From the NCBI GenBank assembly GCA_033557465.1, contig CM066031.1:1226957312-1227021311 (forward strand): 64,000 bases of DNA, given 5' to 3'. The translations under genes were made by a program, and so were the position numbers. The notes beneath the pieces were generated by a model, which worked only from the letters and a program-made list of their open reading frames with translations, searched no databases and was not told the DNA's origin. The stretch is from Ichthyophis bannanicus. Lineage: Eukaryota; Chordata; Amphibia; Gymnophiona; Ichthyophiidae. This document shows positions 1 to 11,483 of this stretch, piece after piece (positions within the stretch are counted from its first letter, which is position 1; every line of letters starts with the position of its first letter).

Positions 1-1930
1 TCTCTTCCACCGAACTCTCACCCTGAATCCGTTGCGCCCATCGCAAACAGGCTCTGGCTACCCAAGCCCCACAAATAGACGCCTGCAAAGATAGCGCATT
101 GGCTTCAAAAACTTGCTTCAGCAAAGTTTCGAGCTTACGGTCCTGCGCATCCTTGAGCGCTGCTGACCTTCCACCAGGTTGGTAGTTTTCTTAGTTACCA
201 CAGACATGGCGGCATCTACCTTTGGAGCTTTAAACATCTCCCGATCCTGATCCAGCAGCGGGTAAAGCCGCGACATCACTCTAGAACCCTTGAGCACGGC
301 CTCTGGCATATCCCATTCCTCCTGAATCATTTCTTTAAACACCCTATGTACCGGGAATGCCATCTGTGTCTTACGGAAAGCCTGCAGCAAGGGATCCTCC
401 AGGGTAGCATCCTCCGCAGGTCCTCCCGCTGGCATATTCAGAGTCTTAAGGGTCTCTGAAATGAGAGCCGGTAACTCCTCCCTGCGGAACACCCGGACTA
501 CTCTCGCTTGATCCTCCTGATCCTTAATCTCACCTTCCTCCAAGTCATCTTCCAGGCCCTCATCAAGGTCCACTTCCTCTGCGCGAAGGTCCTCCGATAG
601 GACTGACTGATCAAACCTATCCCTGTCCATTCTGGCCTTCTTTACCATACCGCCAGATACGTCCCCCGGAATAGGAGAACCTGACCTCTTTCCCCTAAGA
701 CTCTCCTCCGAAGGCCCTGCCATCGGTGCCTCCTGGGAGGCACCCAAGTCTTTCTGAAGTAAAGTTAAAAAATCTGACGAAAAAATAGCCGCCAAACTCC
801 CTGAGACCGGCAGTTTCGGCTGTGGAGGATCTGGCACTGATGAAGTAGTGGGCCCCGACTCAGGAACAAGCAGAGGGGCAAGAACCGGCTCAGCCACGTC
901 TATCAAGCCCTCTTTCCCTTCTACCTCCACTTCTGCAGGCATATCTCTAGAGCCGGACTCATGAAGACAGCCCCTACACACGCCGTCTTGAGTCACTGAA
1001 CTTTTCCAGGTACCTCATAAAAGACAAAGCTGCTTGGCTGGCATGCTGTGTCCCACTAGAAAATAAATTTCCTTTTTTTTTTTTTTAAATAAACTTTGAG
1101 ACTGACTGCTGCAGTGAAAATCTGAAGAAAACTATCAAAAACGCGGTTCCCTGAGACTTCCACGAGCCTCAGCAGCCCCAACTGCCCCTGACGATTTTTC
1201 CCGCGCAAAAAACATGCGGCACGGCCTGTCCCCTCCGGAACTGCCGCTTGCCGCTGAACAGGCTGTCTTACCTCTCGGGACCTCGCCTTACTGTTAATTC
1301 AGTCAAAAAACAGCGGTCTGAGCTCCCCTGCTCCACCAGAACCTCAGGACCGCTGCAAACGCTGTTGCTGCGATTACCTCCGACACTGCTGGCAACAGAG
1401 AGGGCGGTTCAAAGCGTTTGCAGGCAGGTCTTTTGCACGCTGAGTCAAGCCCTTCACTGATTCCTGAAGCTGCCGTGCAGGACCAGGTAACCAGGCGCGG
1501 GTATCTATTTCAAAGTGCCTGAAGCACCCCGCAGGCTCCCGACTCTCCCTCACCAAGGTAAATTAAAACAACAAACGAGGGGAACGAGAACCTCAGGGCA
1601 AGCTACGGCCCGACTAAGTGCCCTGTAATTAAACCTCAGACAATTAACCCTGAACTAACACTCCAACCACTCTTCTCTCTTTCTTTCCCCTTTTTCTTTT
1701 TTTTTTAATGAAACTCTGCCTAATTGTTCCTCAAGTGAGCCATGAAATCCCTGGGCTCACCACCTCTCAAGTTGCTTTGGAAACTGATAACTGGTGAGAA
1801 GAGGTGGTGCCAGCGCTTATATGCCAGTGACATCACAACAGTAAAGTTTCTCAGTCTCCAAAGCTGTTGGATGAGGTTGACAACCCCAAAGACTCCGGGA
1901 CTAGACTGGAGGGACGATCAGGAACTATGA
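1..1930 (-). mobile_element. DIRS-like element, 5' part (gag plus leader)
   Basis: This span holds the truncated gag fragment and, upstream of it on the minus strand, about 900 bp of leader. The segment around 1845-1930 (cagtctcc, then an actagactggag-type motif) looks like a decayed DIRS inverted terminal repeat, which would place the element's left end near 1930. No long coding frame is seen between 1000 and 1740. The ITR assignment rests on remembered resemblance to amphibian DIRS ends and is tentative. Confidence 0.4.
118..996 (-). pseudogene. DIRS-like retroelement gag (ORF1), frameshifted
   Basis: A 292-residue open frame on the minus strand resembles the gag-like ORF1 of DIRS tyrosine-recombinase retrotransposons in amphibians and fish. 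It has an acidic, low-complexity N-terminal half (an EGLEDDLEEGEIKDQ-type acid run) and then a helical part. The best family signature is the FKAPKVDAAMSVVTKKT stretch near residue 255. The frame closes at about 118, but the gag-like reading (LLKQVFEAN and onward) resumes in another frame and runs off the window at base 1, so a frameshift lies near 165-175. No tyrosine recombinase or RT is inside the window; they would lie to the left. I take the ATG at 996 as the natural start because it precedes the acidic domain. It is a decayed mobile-element gene in or near an intron of the host gene, not a host gene. Confidence 0.6.
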
Positions 1931-2700
1931 TTTTCAATAGGAAAGAGGGAGGAAGATGCATTCATACAGGAACAATCAAAAACAGTAGATGGAAAAATGG
2001 ATCAGGGGAAAGCGGAGGGAAGGTCGAAAGCAGAGGAAAAGAGGTGGGTCTTCAAAAGGGACCGAAACTTGATGTAGGATTCCTCTAAGCGGAGTGCAGT
2101 AGGGGGAATAGGACTGGAAATGGGCTGATGGGGGCTGGAAATGGACTGATGGGGGAGCTTGGAGTGGAAATGGGCTGATGGGGGGCTGGAATGGTACTGA
2201 ACAGGAGCATAAGTGGAACTGGGCTGATGTGGAAGTTTGGGAGACTGGGACTAGAAGGGGGCAGATGCTGGGTGGATCTAGAACTAGAAGGGAGCTGATG
2301 TTGGGGGAGGACTAGAAGAGATGGGGATGGTGAATGAGGATGGAGAGGGGAAAAGATATTTTGTGTAAGAGGGAAGAAAAATCTATGATTGGCTGGGTAT
2401 TGGGAGAGTAAGTGAGGATTGAGAATGGAAGGGTGAACTATGAGTGGAATGATAAAGGAATAAGGAAAGAAATGGAGGAAAGAGCAAAAGGGGAAAGATC
2501 AGTTTGTTAAAGCAGATATAGAGAGAGAATGGAAAACATCTAAAAGAGAAGAAAGGACAAATGGATAGCTAGCAGAAGACACAAAGAAACCAGAAGAAAG
2601 TGACTGGAGCAATTGCAACTGAAAAATAAAATTCCCAAACAGAAGGTAGAAAAATACTTTTTATTTTGAATTTATTAACTGGAATATGTCAGGTCTGGGA
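1931..2700. repeat. Purine-rich degenerate tandem sequence
   Basis: G/A-rich sequence with loosely repeated units of the type ggaaatgggctgatggggg, best seen at 2100-2300, fading into A/G-rich sequence to about 2640. No gene is visible. It looks like an old minisatellite. Confidence 0.4.
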
Positions 2701-2719
2701 AGTGTGTATTGCTAACATC

Positions 2720-3320
2720 TTTGTGTTTTTGTTTAGTGCAAGAGGAAATTAATTTATAGTTTTATTTCTCCAATGTTGTTGTAGGTTTCATGTTTGGCTT
2801 TTGGGGTTCCCAATTTAATTATTATCTTCCTATTTCTAAATTGCGATCCCTCGTTCTTTGTGTGGTGACGGTCTATGTTCTGCATGTGTAACCAAGCTGA
2901 GGTATTCTGTTCATGTAGTTTCTATTTGACAGTCCCACTTGTCCCCTCTCCACCAGCGAGATGCATTGGTATTCTCTGAGATGTATTGGTTTAATATTTG
3001 CAGTGTTGCCTTTTGATAGGTAGGATTTGGTGCTTTGTGAGTCCTGGTAGTGCTGTTATGATATGGTGGGTTTGCTATGGGTTCTAAATGGTCAATGTTT
3101 ATAGCACTTCCTAATGGGCCTGGCGGTTGGCACTGGAATATAGTAATTAAGAAATCTGGTAGTCTTTTTTTATCCAGATACTCATTAAGAGGCATGTTTA
3201 CTAAAAAGGCATTATGCAAATATTTTTGTAAATGAGGCTCCTTATGGAAATGAGGCCCCGCAATGAATCTCCGCACATAGCCCCGCACGCCCCTTGGCCG
3301 CCCCTGTACAGGAGTAGGAG
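2720..3320 (-). repeat. Old interspersed repeat, shared with the 3' part of the hAT element at 14.7-16.0 kb
   Basis: The segment from a gaaattaatttatag-like block through the gcaaatgaggcccc-like end is a diverged copy of 15602-15975. That second copy forms the right part of a hAT transposon with a clear target duplication, so this stretch is probably a decayed relative. The 137-residue minus-strand frame here has a similar partner in the other copy but no known domain; I do not regard it as a gene. Confidence 0.5.
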
Positions 3321-3449
3321 GCAAGAGAGAGAGGAGATGCTGGATTTAAGGTAGAGAAATAAGAGTTTCCTACACTGACTTAGGAGGAACAGTGGAGGCC
3401 TCTTGCAGAGTAGCAACTGAAGAAAAGTGTTTCTGAGCTCCAGGGATCT

Positions 3450-3600
3450 TATTTATTTATTTTATTTATTTGCATTCTCTTATATACCGCGCTATTCTGC
3501 ATCAGTGCGGTTTACATTGAACAAACCAAAATTACATTGAACAGGGCATTATAACTTGGAGATAACTATTTTACAGGGAACATCTTGGTGTAAGTTAGAC
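3450..3600 (-). mobile_element. L2-mobilised SINE/L2 3' tail
   Basis: On the minus strand this is a tail with a gcggtatataagag-like motif followed by a taaa-rich simple end. It matches the 3' end of the SINE at 11.5-11.8 kb and the L2 tail near 19.56-19.62 kb. It is a 5'-truncated fragment. Confidence 0.6.
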
Positions 3601-3989
3601 CCAGACAGTGGTCACAAAGGACATTGCCTCACTTGCAGAAAGAGCAATGCTCCATGTATTCCATGCTTTAAGAAAAGTGGAAGGAAGTCCAAAAAACTGC
3701 CAGCATGGTTTAAAGGTGAGGTCAGAAAGGCTATTGTCTGTTACTGGAAAAATGTTTCTCTTTCTTCAGTGTCTCACAGTTTTAGAGGTTTTCCATTTCA
3801 TTTTTTGTCTACATATTTGTTTCAAATTTTGTAGTTTCTTATTCTTTACTAGGTGATGATTTGTATTGTCCATATGCAGCCGAGATAAGGGATTCGGTTA
3901 ACTTCTAGGTTCTCTCTAGGAATCTGTAATAGTTCCTCTTGTTCTCTTTTTTCCAGCTGGAGGTTACAGGTGTTCTAGAATATTTGCAT

Positions 3990-4080
3990 GCTGATTTTCT
4001 AATATTCAATGTGTCTGTACAGCGCTGCGTACGCCGTGTAGCGTTATATAAATGTTAATAGCAGTAGTAGTAGTAGTAGA
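3990..4080 (+). mobile_element. L2-A 3' end fragment with (agt)n tail
   Basis: Contains cagcgctgcgtacgcc and tatataaatg followed by a run of agt triplets. This is the same 3' terminus as the L2-A copies ending near 57.07 and 59.86 kb. Confidence 0.55.
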
Positions 4081-4876
4081 GTTAGTGCAATTTGAATTCT
4101 TGGCAGGACCAGTGCAAGGACTGGAGGCGTCCTAGGTGGGCTCTCCATCCTGCCACCCCATTGCACCACTCCTCTCTAGGGCCAGCAGCAGTGAAAATGA
4201 CCCTGAAACCACAACGCAGCACTTACCTGCTGTTTCTGAGGCTGCGTTACGGTTTTTCTCTTGTACAGTCTACCACTTCTGCCCATCCAGCACTGACTTA
4301 TGGTTTTGCATAAGTCTTAAATCCCTTCAATTCCATTTAGCAATAAGTTATTTATTGCTACATAGGCCTCATTTTTTATTTTTTTGGAAATAAAGCTGAG
4401 TACAAAAACCACCCATTAAGCTACTTATCGTGTATTTTTTTCTGATTTTCAGAAGCATTATGCATAGAGCTGGATTTAGATACCTTACTCTATGCATAAT
4501 GCTGTGTGTTCCATGGGGAGCTGGGTTAGAGGTATTCCAGGGGTGGGGATGGAAATGTATGGTATAACTGGGGAGTCTGGACCAAATGCATAGCCTATAC
4601 ATATAGGTTCCTATGCATGTACTTTACATGCACAGGTGTCGATATTGGGTGGCTATGGGAGTCATTTTAGAAGCCCTACTTGTGCTTTGGACATCAGAAA
4701 ATGGGCTTAGAGACATCCAAACTCATTTTAGAAGCCAGCTGTGAGGATGTCTAAGTCTGAACCGGATCCTGGACATCCATTTAACGTTTTACCTGCTGCT
4801 CCAGGAATCTGACAAGCGCTTTGCTCATTTTGGCTGAAAAACATCCAAAGGGTGTAGAGAAGAAAACACTCCATCA

Positions 4877-4990
4877 TGCCCAGGACTCAGCACAATCTCA
4901 GTGAAAGCAGCAGTGGGTTTTGCACCCTGGCTGCTTTGTCCCTAGCCTACAATGCTAACCATTAGGCTATCATAGATGGCCAGGTACTAT
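4877..4990 (-). repeat. tRNA-like SINE head
   Basis: Read on the minus strand it has an A-box-like agcctaatggttag followed about 35 bases later by a degenerate B-box region (gggtgcaaaaccc). It lies inside the 4654-5756 transposon. It is probably a SINE relic rather than a tRNA gene, since the T-arm is poor. Confidence 0.35.
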
Positions 4991-5354
4991 AGCATGGTTT
5001 TGAGGATGTCTTTTTAGATGCCCCTGCAGATGTTCCTATCAGGTATATCCACATTTGTGAAATCATGTCTGCAATTGGGTGTGTCTGCTTTTTCAGACAT
5101 TCTGGCTTAGATGTCCCAGAGTGCACTTGGATGTCTCTTCTGAAATTCCCGCCTATGAGTATAGACTATGAAGTACATTTTACAAAGGACATCCAAGTGC
5201 AACCTAGGGTATCAAAACCAGAATGTCTGGGAAAGAAAAAAAAACAGGCACGTGCAAGTTCAGGCATGATTTCAGGAACGTGGACGTGCCCGATATGGAT
5301 GTCTATGGAGATATCTACATAGATGTCCCCAGAATAGCATTTCAGAACAGGGAT

Positions 5355-5450
5355 GGCTAAAATAGTGTGTTAGGAGCCGGGTAGTCAGGGTTCAAATCCC
5401 AGTGTGCATCTTTGGGATCTTAGGCTAGTCACTTAATTCTTCATCTTCAT
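5355..5450 (+). repeat. tRNA-like SINE fragment
   Basis: Contains a good B box (gggttcaaatccc), then a ggctagtcacttaat core like the conserved 'cttgggcaagtcacttaa' block of the SINEs at 11.5 and 62.3 kb. It lies inside the 4654-5756 transposon. Confidence 0.45.
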
Positions 5451-5756
5451 CTTCTTTACACCCTTTGGATGTTTTAAGGCCACAACGAGCACTTTCCTGA
5501 TGCCTGTTCATGCTAGGAGCAGGTCTAAACATCGACATGCCTGCAGACCTCCCCAACATTTCTGAAATCAAACAGGGATGTCTAAGTCCATTACACCTTC
5601 CCAGGCAAGTCTCCATCATGCCCCCTGCCTACTTGGATGTTCCCATGCCAGAAATGTCTCTAAATGAGATTTGTAGATGTCTCAGGGATTTCAGCATCCA
5701 TGTGCACGTCTTCGGATATCCAAATCATGACTAAGACCTTTTAAAACGACCCCCTA

Positions 5757-6673
5757 TGTGCATACTCTTGCACAAACCCATGCATCTATATTCAGCGGCG
5801 CTAAAGAAATGCATATTGCCACTGAATATTCCTCAGACGTCCTGCTCAAAATTGGGTCCATAGTTTTCAGAGTATTTCTACCTCTTTGTTTGAATAAGGA
5901 AAGCACCTTTGCACAAATGCATGCTGAAACATTGCACCTTAAGGAATACAATGAAGGAGAGTCATTTTGGTTTATAAAAGAGGGTGGAAGAATGGTGCAT
6001 CTTCCTTAAATGAACAGGATCAGATCGCAGAACTCATCTTACCACCTGAGCATGACCATGTGGTGGAGTTTAAACTCAATGAGGTCCACATTCAAAAGCA
6101 GGTGCTGACCCCATGAGTGTTTTTTTCAAAAAGAGCCAAACCACCAAACACATTCATTTTGGATGGATCAGTTATGTCTGTCCCAAATTTGTCTGCTTCG
6201 TAAAAGAAGGACCAGAAAGGTTCTAGCAGCAGGCCTTAAATGTATCCAACTTGCAGTGAGGCTGAGTGCTATCCAGGCAAATTTACTCATATGGCCTCCA
6301 TAAATAGCCATCTTAAGTTTATATGGATAAGTTACCTGTTTCAGTTCAGGACTGCTTAATCAGAGGTCCTATTTAAACAGATAGGGCTGCTGCATATTGG
6401 GCATCAAGATAAGCAGATAAATCATCCCATTATCTTTATGTGACCATTGGTATTTTGAATATTGCCCCTAATCTGACTAAGTTTATTTAGCCCTGAAGGC
6501 TGGTTTGTTGCTTCTTTTGTTTTTATTGAACAAGTCATTGCTTTAAGCTTTTGAAATACATATGTAAAGGCTTGTTGCAGCCTGTGGGGGCTGGCTGCTT
6601 TCTCATGTGGGTTTTCTTTATGGATACACTGCTGAGGCTTGTTAATAAAGTGACTCCTGTTTCCTTTTGGCAG
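5757..6673. other. Intron sequence, no gene seen
   Basis: Mostly unique-looking sequence upstream of the first visible exon. No repeat end or coding signal was recognised, apart from a polypyrimidine-rich acceptor tract just before 6674. Confidence 0.4.
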
Positions 6674-6809
6674 CAAATCATGTGTGAAAGCAAATCTGCT
6701 TTGGTTATAAGAGATCTCCTGGACAGGCTTGTCAAACAGACTCTGGTTCTGGAGAAACTCGCTCAGATCAGCTCCGAGAACATGGGGAACCTCAGCTCAC
6801 TAATGGAAG
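6674..6809 (+). CDS. Exon of RIPOR (FAM65) family gene
   Basis: A 136-bp exon, acceptor ttccttttggcag ending at 6673, donor gtaatg at 6810. It enters at codon phase 0 and leaves with one extra base (phase 1), which matches the next exon. It encodes about 45 residues of amphipathic helix, including LLDRLVKQTLVLEKLAQISS. I read the five exons together as the C-terminal helical-repeat part of a RIPOR family protein. Those proteins bind Rho GTPases and regulate cell polarity and RhoA activity in the cytoplasm and at the membrane. The exon itself is little diagnostic; the assignment leans on the later exons. An in-frame ATG at 6551 is only a chance upstream extension of the open frame through the intron. 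Confidence 0.6.
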
Positions 6810-7821
6810 GTAATGACAAGACCGAGACACCTACCACTGACCGCCTCCAAGAGCTTTTCCCCTGTGAACTGGAAATGAAGACGAGATTGAAATCTATTGT
6901 GGCGAACAAGGCTATGCTCTGGAACTGCAGAAGCAGCCATCCAGCAAGCTATAGGGGAGCAAATGGTCTTTCAAGGTTTCATAACAAAGCAATGTCATGT
7001 GATGTCACTCCACAAAGGGGGTAATAAAGAACACCTGGCAGGATAGGAAAGTCTTTTATCACTTGCCAGATTGTTAAAGCAATGAATTATATGTAATTGG
7101 ATCATTTTGAGAAAATAATCTAGGTGAGCTCTGATAGGAACATGCAGTGTAAGGCACCCTTACTTGTCCCTGTAGTACTGTATCTTTCACGCAGCATCTG
7201 CATGCAGTGGAAAGATTTGAATTTTACAGGGGTATAGAATGGGAGAAAGTCATTTGTGCAGTCTGTATGCTCCTTAATTGTGAATCTGTCAGATTAAAGA
7301 GTGTAGTCTAGTGTCATAGTAGACAAACAAATACACCTTTCATGGGAGAAGAAATAGAAGTTACAAAACAAGATTACCACAGCAAATTGGAGATCGGTTT
7401 GGGACCAGTCCAGGCGAAAAGGCTGCACTCAGGAATTACACAACTGGGAAGAGTGTTGCTGAAACCCTGAAAGGTTTCTATAAGCGGAGTGCTCTTGCCA
7501 AGGGAGCCTCTCTACGTGTAATCTATTGTTACTCCCTTCAGTATGAGCACTAAGAACATTACTAGATAAAGTGACCAGTGCCCTGCGCAAGGGATTGCCA
7601 AAGCTGTAAGTGGCCTGGGGAGAGGGAGCATAGGAGCTGATTTTTCAAAATGATTGAGAATATATAATCCAAAAGAAATTACCCCTCCCTAAACATAGTG
7701 AAGGAGTTTGCTCAATATTGGAGATGCTCAAACACCCATAGAGCTGGCACCTATTGGGGGTCATCCAATGATTTGACTTGCCTTGCTAATGAGGTGCACT
7801 CAAAGCAACTAGGGTAACTAA
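6810..7821. other. Intron sequence, no gene seen
   Basis: Start of the 15.4-kb intron. The exon frame stays open to 7023, but that is read-through past a clean donor. No repeat ends were recognised. Confidence 0.4.
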
Positions 7822-8093
7822 GGGGCTTGTTTACAAAGCCGCGGTAGCGGTTTCCGATCGTTATCGGAGCCGCGGCCCCATTGATTTATGATCGATTTTT
7901 CAGGCTTATTTATCATCTTATTAATTTATTTGCTCAGTGACTTACGTTCAGGAAGACACATACACATATACACACAAAACACTCTCATTTCCCCTCAACA
8001 AATCCCGTGTTGACTGAGAAGTCGCCAACTGCCATGGGGCCGCGGCTCCGATAACGATCAGAAACCCCTACCGCGGCTTTGTAAACAAGCCCC
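7822..8093. mobile_element. Harbinger-type MITE with captured filler
   Basis: A 272-bp element with 59-bp terminal inverted repeats (7822-7880 and 8035-8093), starting ggggcttgtttacaaagc. It is flanked by a 3-bp duplication taa (7819-7821 and 8094-8096), as expected for PIF/Harbinger insertion. The 154-bp interior is not MITE-like: it is an almost exact inverted copy of 8889-9041 (about three mismatches by eye). No coding frame is present. Confidence 0.75.
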
Positions 8094-8354
8094 TAAAATG
8101 AAATCTGTTCTTCCATATTCCTCTCTTTTCCTCAATCCATCTCCCTACCACTCTCTCTCTTGGCCCCTTCCCCAATACATTCTTCCTCCAACTGCATCCC
8201 AATTCCCTACCCATGTCTTCCATCAGTTAGCCACCCCTTCCCCACCCCCAAACTAGCTCTCCCCTCGATTTGCCAATCCCTCTTCCCCCACCTTCTCCAA
8301 AGGCTTGCAGCTGGCACCATCGGAAAAGAAGCCGTTCTGCTTTCTTCCATCAAT

Positions 8355-8470
8355 GTGCAGCTCAGTGAGTTTGAGCCTCATGGTAGACAAACTCCCATAT
8401 TGTTCTCAGTCTTGTGCAGATAGTATGGGAGTTCAGTCACAGTGCAACTCAAACTCACTGAGAGTCAGAA
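8355..8470. repeat. Imperfect hairpin
   Basis: The arm around 8359-8395 (ctcagtgagtttgag, then aaactccc) is the inverted complement of about 8423-8465. A short spacer of about 30 bp separates them. Possible MITE relic; no flanking duplication was identified. Confidence 0.45.
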
Positions 8471-8888
8471 GGAAAAAGAGTAGCTGTTCTGGAGGCAGCA
8501 TCAGCAGCAAGTCCCTGGAGAAACCGAGGGAGAGAGTACATATTTGGAGGAAGAGAATCAGGTAGTTGATGAGAGCCGCCACTGGTTCCCGGGCCTTACA
8601 ATGAAGAACACTGCTCTAGACCATGGCGGGCTACAGCATGCCCTGAGTATAAACAAGATAGGCACTTATGACCCCAAGGCAACATAAAAGTGCAGGCTGG
8701 TATGAATAGACTAGGAGGGTGGTTTGCAAGGATTACTGTAAATAAAGAATTCACAATCCAGACAAGTAGTTCAACGGCTCACCTGGAGCACTTAGTGAAA
8801 TGAGCCCAGTCTCGTCTGATGACTGCTTCCTGGCAGGTAGCCATGCATGCATCCATAACATGGCAGCCATGCTCAGTTTCACACACAA

Positions 8889-9041
8889 TGGCAGTTGGCG
8901 ACTTCTCAGTCAACACGGGATTTGTTGAGGGGAAATGAGAGTGTTTTGTGCGTATATGTGCATGTGTCTTCCTGAACGTAAGTAACTGAGCAAATAAATT
9001 AATAAGATGATAAATAAGCCTGAAAAATCGATCATAAATCA
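8889..9041 (-). repeat. Donor-like copy of MITE filler, inverted
   Basis: This 153-bp stretch is the reverse complement of the interior of the MITE at 7822-8093 but is not bordered by the MITE's inverted repeats, so it is probably the native sequence from which the filler was copied. Only about three differences were seen, implying a fairly recent event. Confidence 0.7.
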
Positions 9042-9163
9042 TTACAGATGAAGAGATTAGTGCTTTGAGATGCAAATCAGCCCTAGAAGGTTAGTGTGCT
9101 CCCTTTTTTTAATGATTTCTCCTAAGAAGTGATGTGTTTTTCCTTTGTAGTATAATAAATTGA

Positions 9164-9254
9164 CTTAAAAATAAGGAAATACAATTACATTGCATCTCTT
9201 AGGAATATATCATATGCAGAGGTACAATGTAATTATATTTCCTTATTTTTTAAA
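9164..9254. repeat. Short palindromic MITE-like hairpin
   Basis: Arms of about 33 bp (aaaaataaggaaatacaatt at 9168 onward, mirrored at 9220-9250) around a 20-bp centre. The size fits a mini-MITE or a palindromic relic. Confidence 0.5.
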
Positions 9255-9299
9255 ATCTATTTCATCTAAGACACATTACTTTTTATTTAACTCATGCTT

Positions 9300-9475
9300 T
9301 TCCAGTGTTAGTTAAAGGTGAGTTACATTCAGGTACAGTAGGTATTTCCCTATCCCCAAAGCAATAGAGGGTTAAGTGTCTTGCTCTTGGTCACCAGGAG
9401 TGTCTGTGGCATTTGAACCCTGGCTTTTCCAGTTGGAGGCTGCTGCCCTAACTACTAGGCTACACCTTTTTAGAA
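9300..9475 (-). mobile_element. tRNA-headed SINE with L2-like core
   Basis: On the minus strand it has A-box-like gtagcctagtagttag, B box gggttcaaatgcc, then a caagacacttaaccct core and an aggtactgtacctgaa-type region. It belongs to the same general class as the SINEs at 11484 and 62272 but is more diverged. Confidence 0.55.
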
Positions 9476-10322
9476 GTCATTATTTTAAATTTTAAAAATA
9501 TAATATGATAAACCTGCAAGTCTAATCTATATGGAACAGAAGTAGATGCACAGGAAAATAAAAACTCAATAATGTATCAAAGAATATTAAATGGCATTAA
9601 ATGTTTTTTGAAGAATGTCTAAAAGACATGGGGGCAATATTCAGCAGCCTGGTATCTGATTATTTATTTATTTACGAAACTTTAAACACTGACAAACTGG
9701 AATTAACCCCCTCCCACTCTCCGCAGACCACACAAGCATAAAAAAATAACTATTCCACAGAGAAACAAGATGCGTTAAGGCACATTTTAGATAATACATG
9801 GAGATCAGACTTGAGAAGTTCAATTTGTGACATACACTACTCCGGCAGTATGCTAAATGTGGAGCCTTTTCTAATATATGAATAGCAGAGACATGCAGGA
9901 CTCTTGTATGTTCGAGATATGTAGAGCTGGAGGAGCCATTTTGCAAATCTACACATTGGAAAAATCGACGGGGCAAACTTGGCATCTTCCAAGTGTGAAG
10001 ACTGCCACTTTCATTGTATAGTGGCCATTTTGCAAATCTACATGCATAAATATTGCAATTAACTAAAGATGCTGTTATCTCTAATTTCAATTTGGAGGGG
10101 GAAATAACGAGTGATTAAAGCCTATAACAGGTATTTTTGCAACATCTAACTCCAACCAGAAATAACCAGACTAGTTATTGGCTGAACAAAATTTAAGCAG
10201 TGAGCAGGGAAAGAGGAGAGGGAATATAAATAACAAAAAATTACCCATATAACTTTGAATATCTTTTTTAATTAAAAAAAAATAAATATCATTCCCTTTA
10301 CTTCTGTTGGTAAGCACACAAT
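9476..10322. other. Intron sequence with unassigned repeat
   Basis: The stretch about 9890-10110 contains two copies of ccattttgcaaatctacat and ends in a gaggggg-aaataa motif like that near 31740, suggesting an unclassified DNA transposon. The 140-residue minus-strand frame here has no family features. Confidence 0.3.
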
Positions 10323-10749
10323 GGAGCATGTTTACTAAAAGGCATGCCGCTAGCATGCGGTTGACACTGAAAACAAGTGTGAGGGCGGTACATGACCTGC
10401 ACTTGTAAATGGATGCATGCCCAGCATGTTTTCGTGTTACTAGTGTGGTTATCATGTCATCCCCATGCTTGTGGTCTTTTGCGTGAACTGCATGGGTACA
10501 GTTAATGCCACCCATTGAGGTGGTATGTGCCATTTGGACAGGGAGCTCGTGCCAATAATGCCCGTGCTACCCTCAGTACAGATACTCCATCCAATCACTG
10601 CCTATTCTCCATCCCAACCCATGTTGCTCGGGTAGCGTAGGAGTTTTAGCATTGTCACTTTTTCAATATGAAGTACTTTTTTACCATGACACATATGGCA
10701 TGTGCTAAACCCCAAGCTGCCCGATAGCGTGCTTTAGTAAACATTACCC
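10323..10749. mobile_element. Diverged Harbinger-like MITE
   Basis: Ends ggagcatgtttactaaa and ttagtaaacattaccc are degraded versions of the TIRs of the large elements A-D. The length is about 430 bp and no coding frame belongs to it. The ORF of 120 residues crossing it is a shadow. Confidence 0.5.
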
Positions 10750-11360
10750 TTTTTCCAGTAATTTAGGCAACCAAGTTGAATTGCTTAAGAAAAACAGCAA
10801 TTTGAGGTCATAGCTTTGCTAAAGGCTTTGGTGGTGGACTCATCAGCTAATTACACTCTTGTGAGTTTTGTGTACCAGATATTCAGACATCTTCCTAAGT
10901 TGCTATTTCTTTATAAGAACTTTTCTCCTAATTTTAAAAAGCTGGCAATAATATACTAAGATGAGAAGCATGCTTCAGATTTCATAACATATTTCTGTCC
11001 TCTTTTACGACACCTCTTTTCTAGCAAATGAGTCTTGTTAAAGCCATGGCTTAACCTTGTAATCCACTGGAATGTTGAAAAAGAATGAATTTTAAACCTT
11101 ACTGACAAAAGGAAGATTGTTTAGTTGATGCTGTTAGAAAGAAATATAGGATAGAGGCAGAGATATCAAACATATATGTGACAGGGTGAGGTACACATTA
11201 TATTTTAGTGTATACAAAGAAAAACGTCCATATTTGTTTCTAATAGTCCCCATAATGGAGAGTTTTGTCTTCAGTTAATTGCCAACAGCCAAACTAAGAT
11301 GTGCAAAGCCAAAGGATAGGGCATCTAATGATGTCAAAAGTAATTATTCTGGTAAGAGTC
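10750..11360. other. Intron sequence, no gene seen
   Basis: AT-rich, unique-looking sequence without recognised repeat ends or coding signal. Confidence 0.4.
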
Positions 11361-11362
11361 CT

Positions 11363-11480
11363 GTTAGAACATAAAAACATAAGAAATGCCATACTGGTTT
11401 AGACCAAGGCCCATCAAGCCCAGTATCCTGTTTCCAATAGTGGCTAATCCAGGTCACAAGTACCTGGCAGTTCCTTTACC
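11363..11480 (-). mobile_element. CR1 3' end fragment
   Basis: Matches the CR1 3' terminus seen elsewhere in the window: agaaatgccatactgg, then gaccaaggcccatcaagccc and a cctgtttccaatagtggc block. It is severely 5' truncated and abuts the SINE at 11484. Confidence 0.7.
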
Positions 11481-11483
11481 ATG

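Larger units (their letters stand above)
4654..5756. mobile_element. Non-autonomous DNA transposon, about 1.1 kb, with embedded tRNA-like pieces
   Basis: The ends are imperfect inverted repeats. The left begins tatgggagtcattttagaag; the right end read on the minus strand begins tagggggtcgttttaaaagg. The interior is rich in gacatcc and gatgtct motifs on both strands and has no long coding frame. A related left end is found at 11782. Two tRNA-like segments lie inside (4877-4990 minus; 5355-5450 plus). Confidence 0.45.

Noticed and set aside
118..996. 292-residue frame as a host nuclear or acidic protein
   Set aside because: The C-terminal half matches DIRS gag, there are no introns or splice sites, and the reading continues in another frame.
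2911..3324. 137-residue minus frame, with a relative at 15701-15975, as a conserved gene
   Set aside because: Both lie in copies of the same hAT-related repeat; the frames are not preserved together and no domain is recognised.
6551..7024. 157-residue frame as a single-exon gene
   Set aside because: Only 6674-6809 is bounded by splice sites and fits in phase with the downstream exons; the flanks look like intron read-through.
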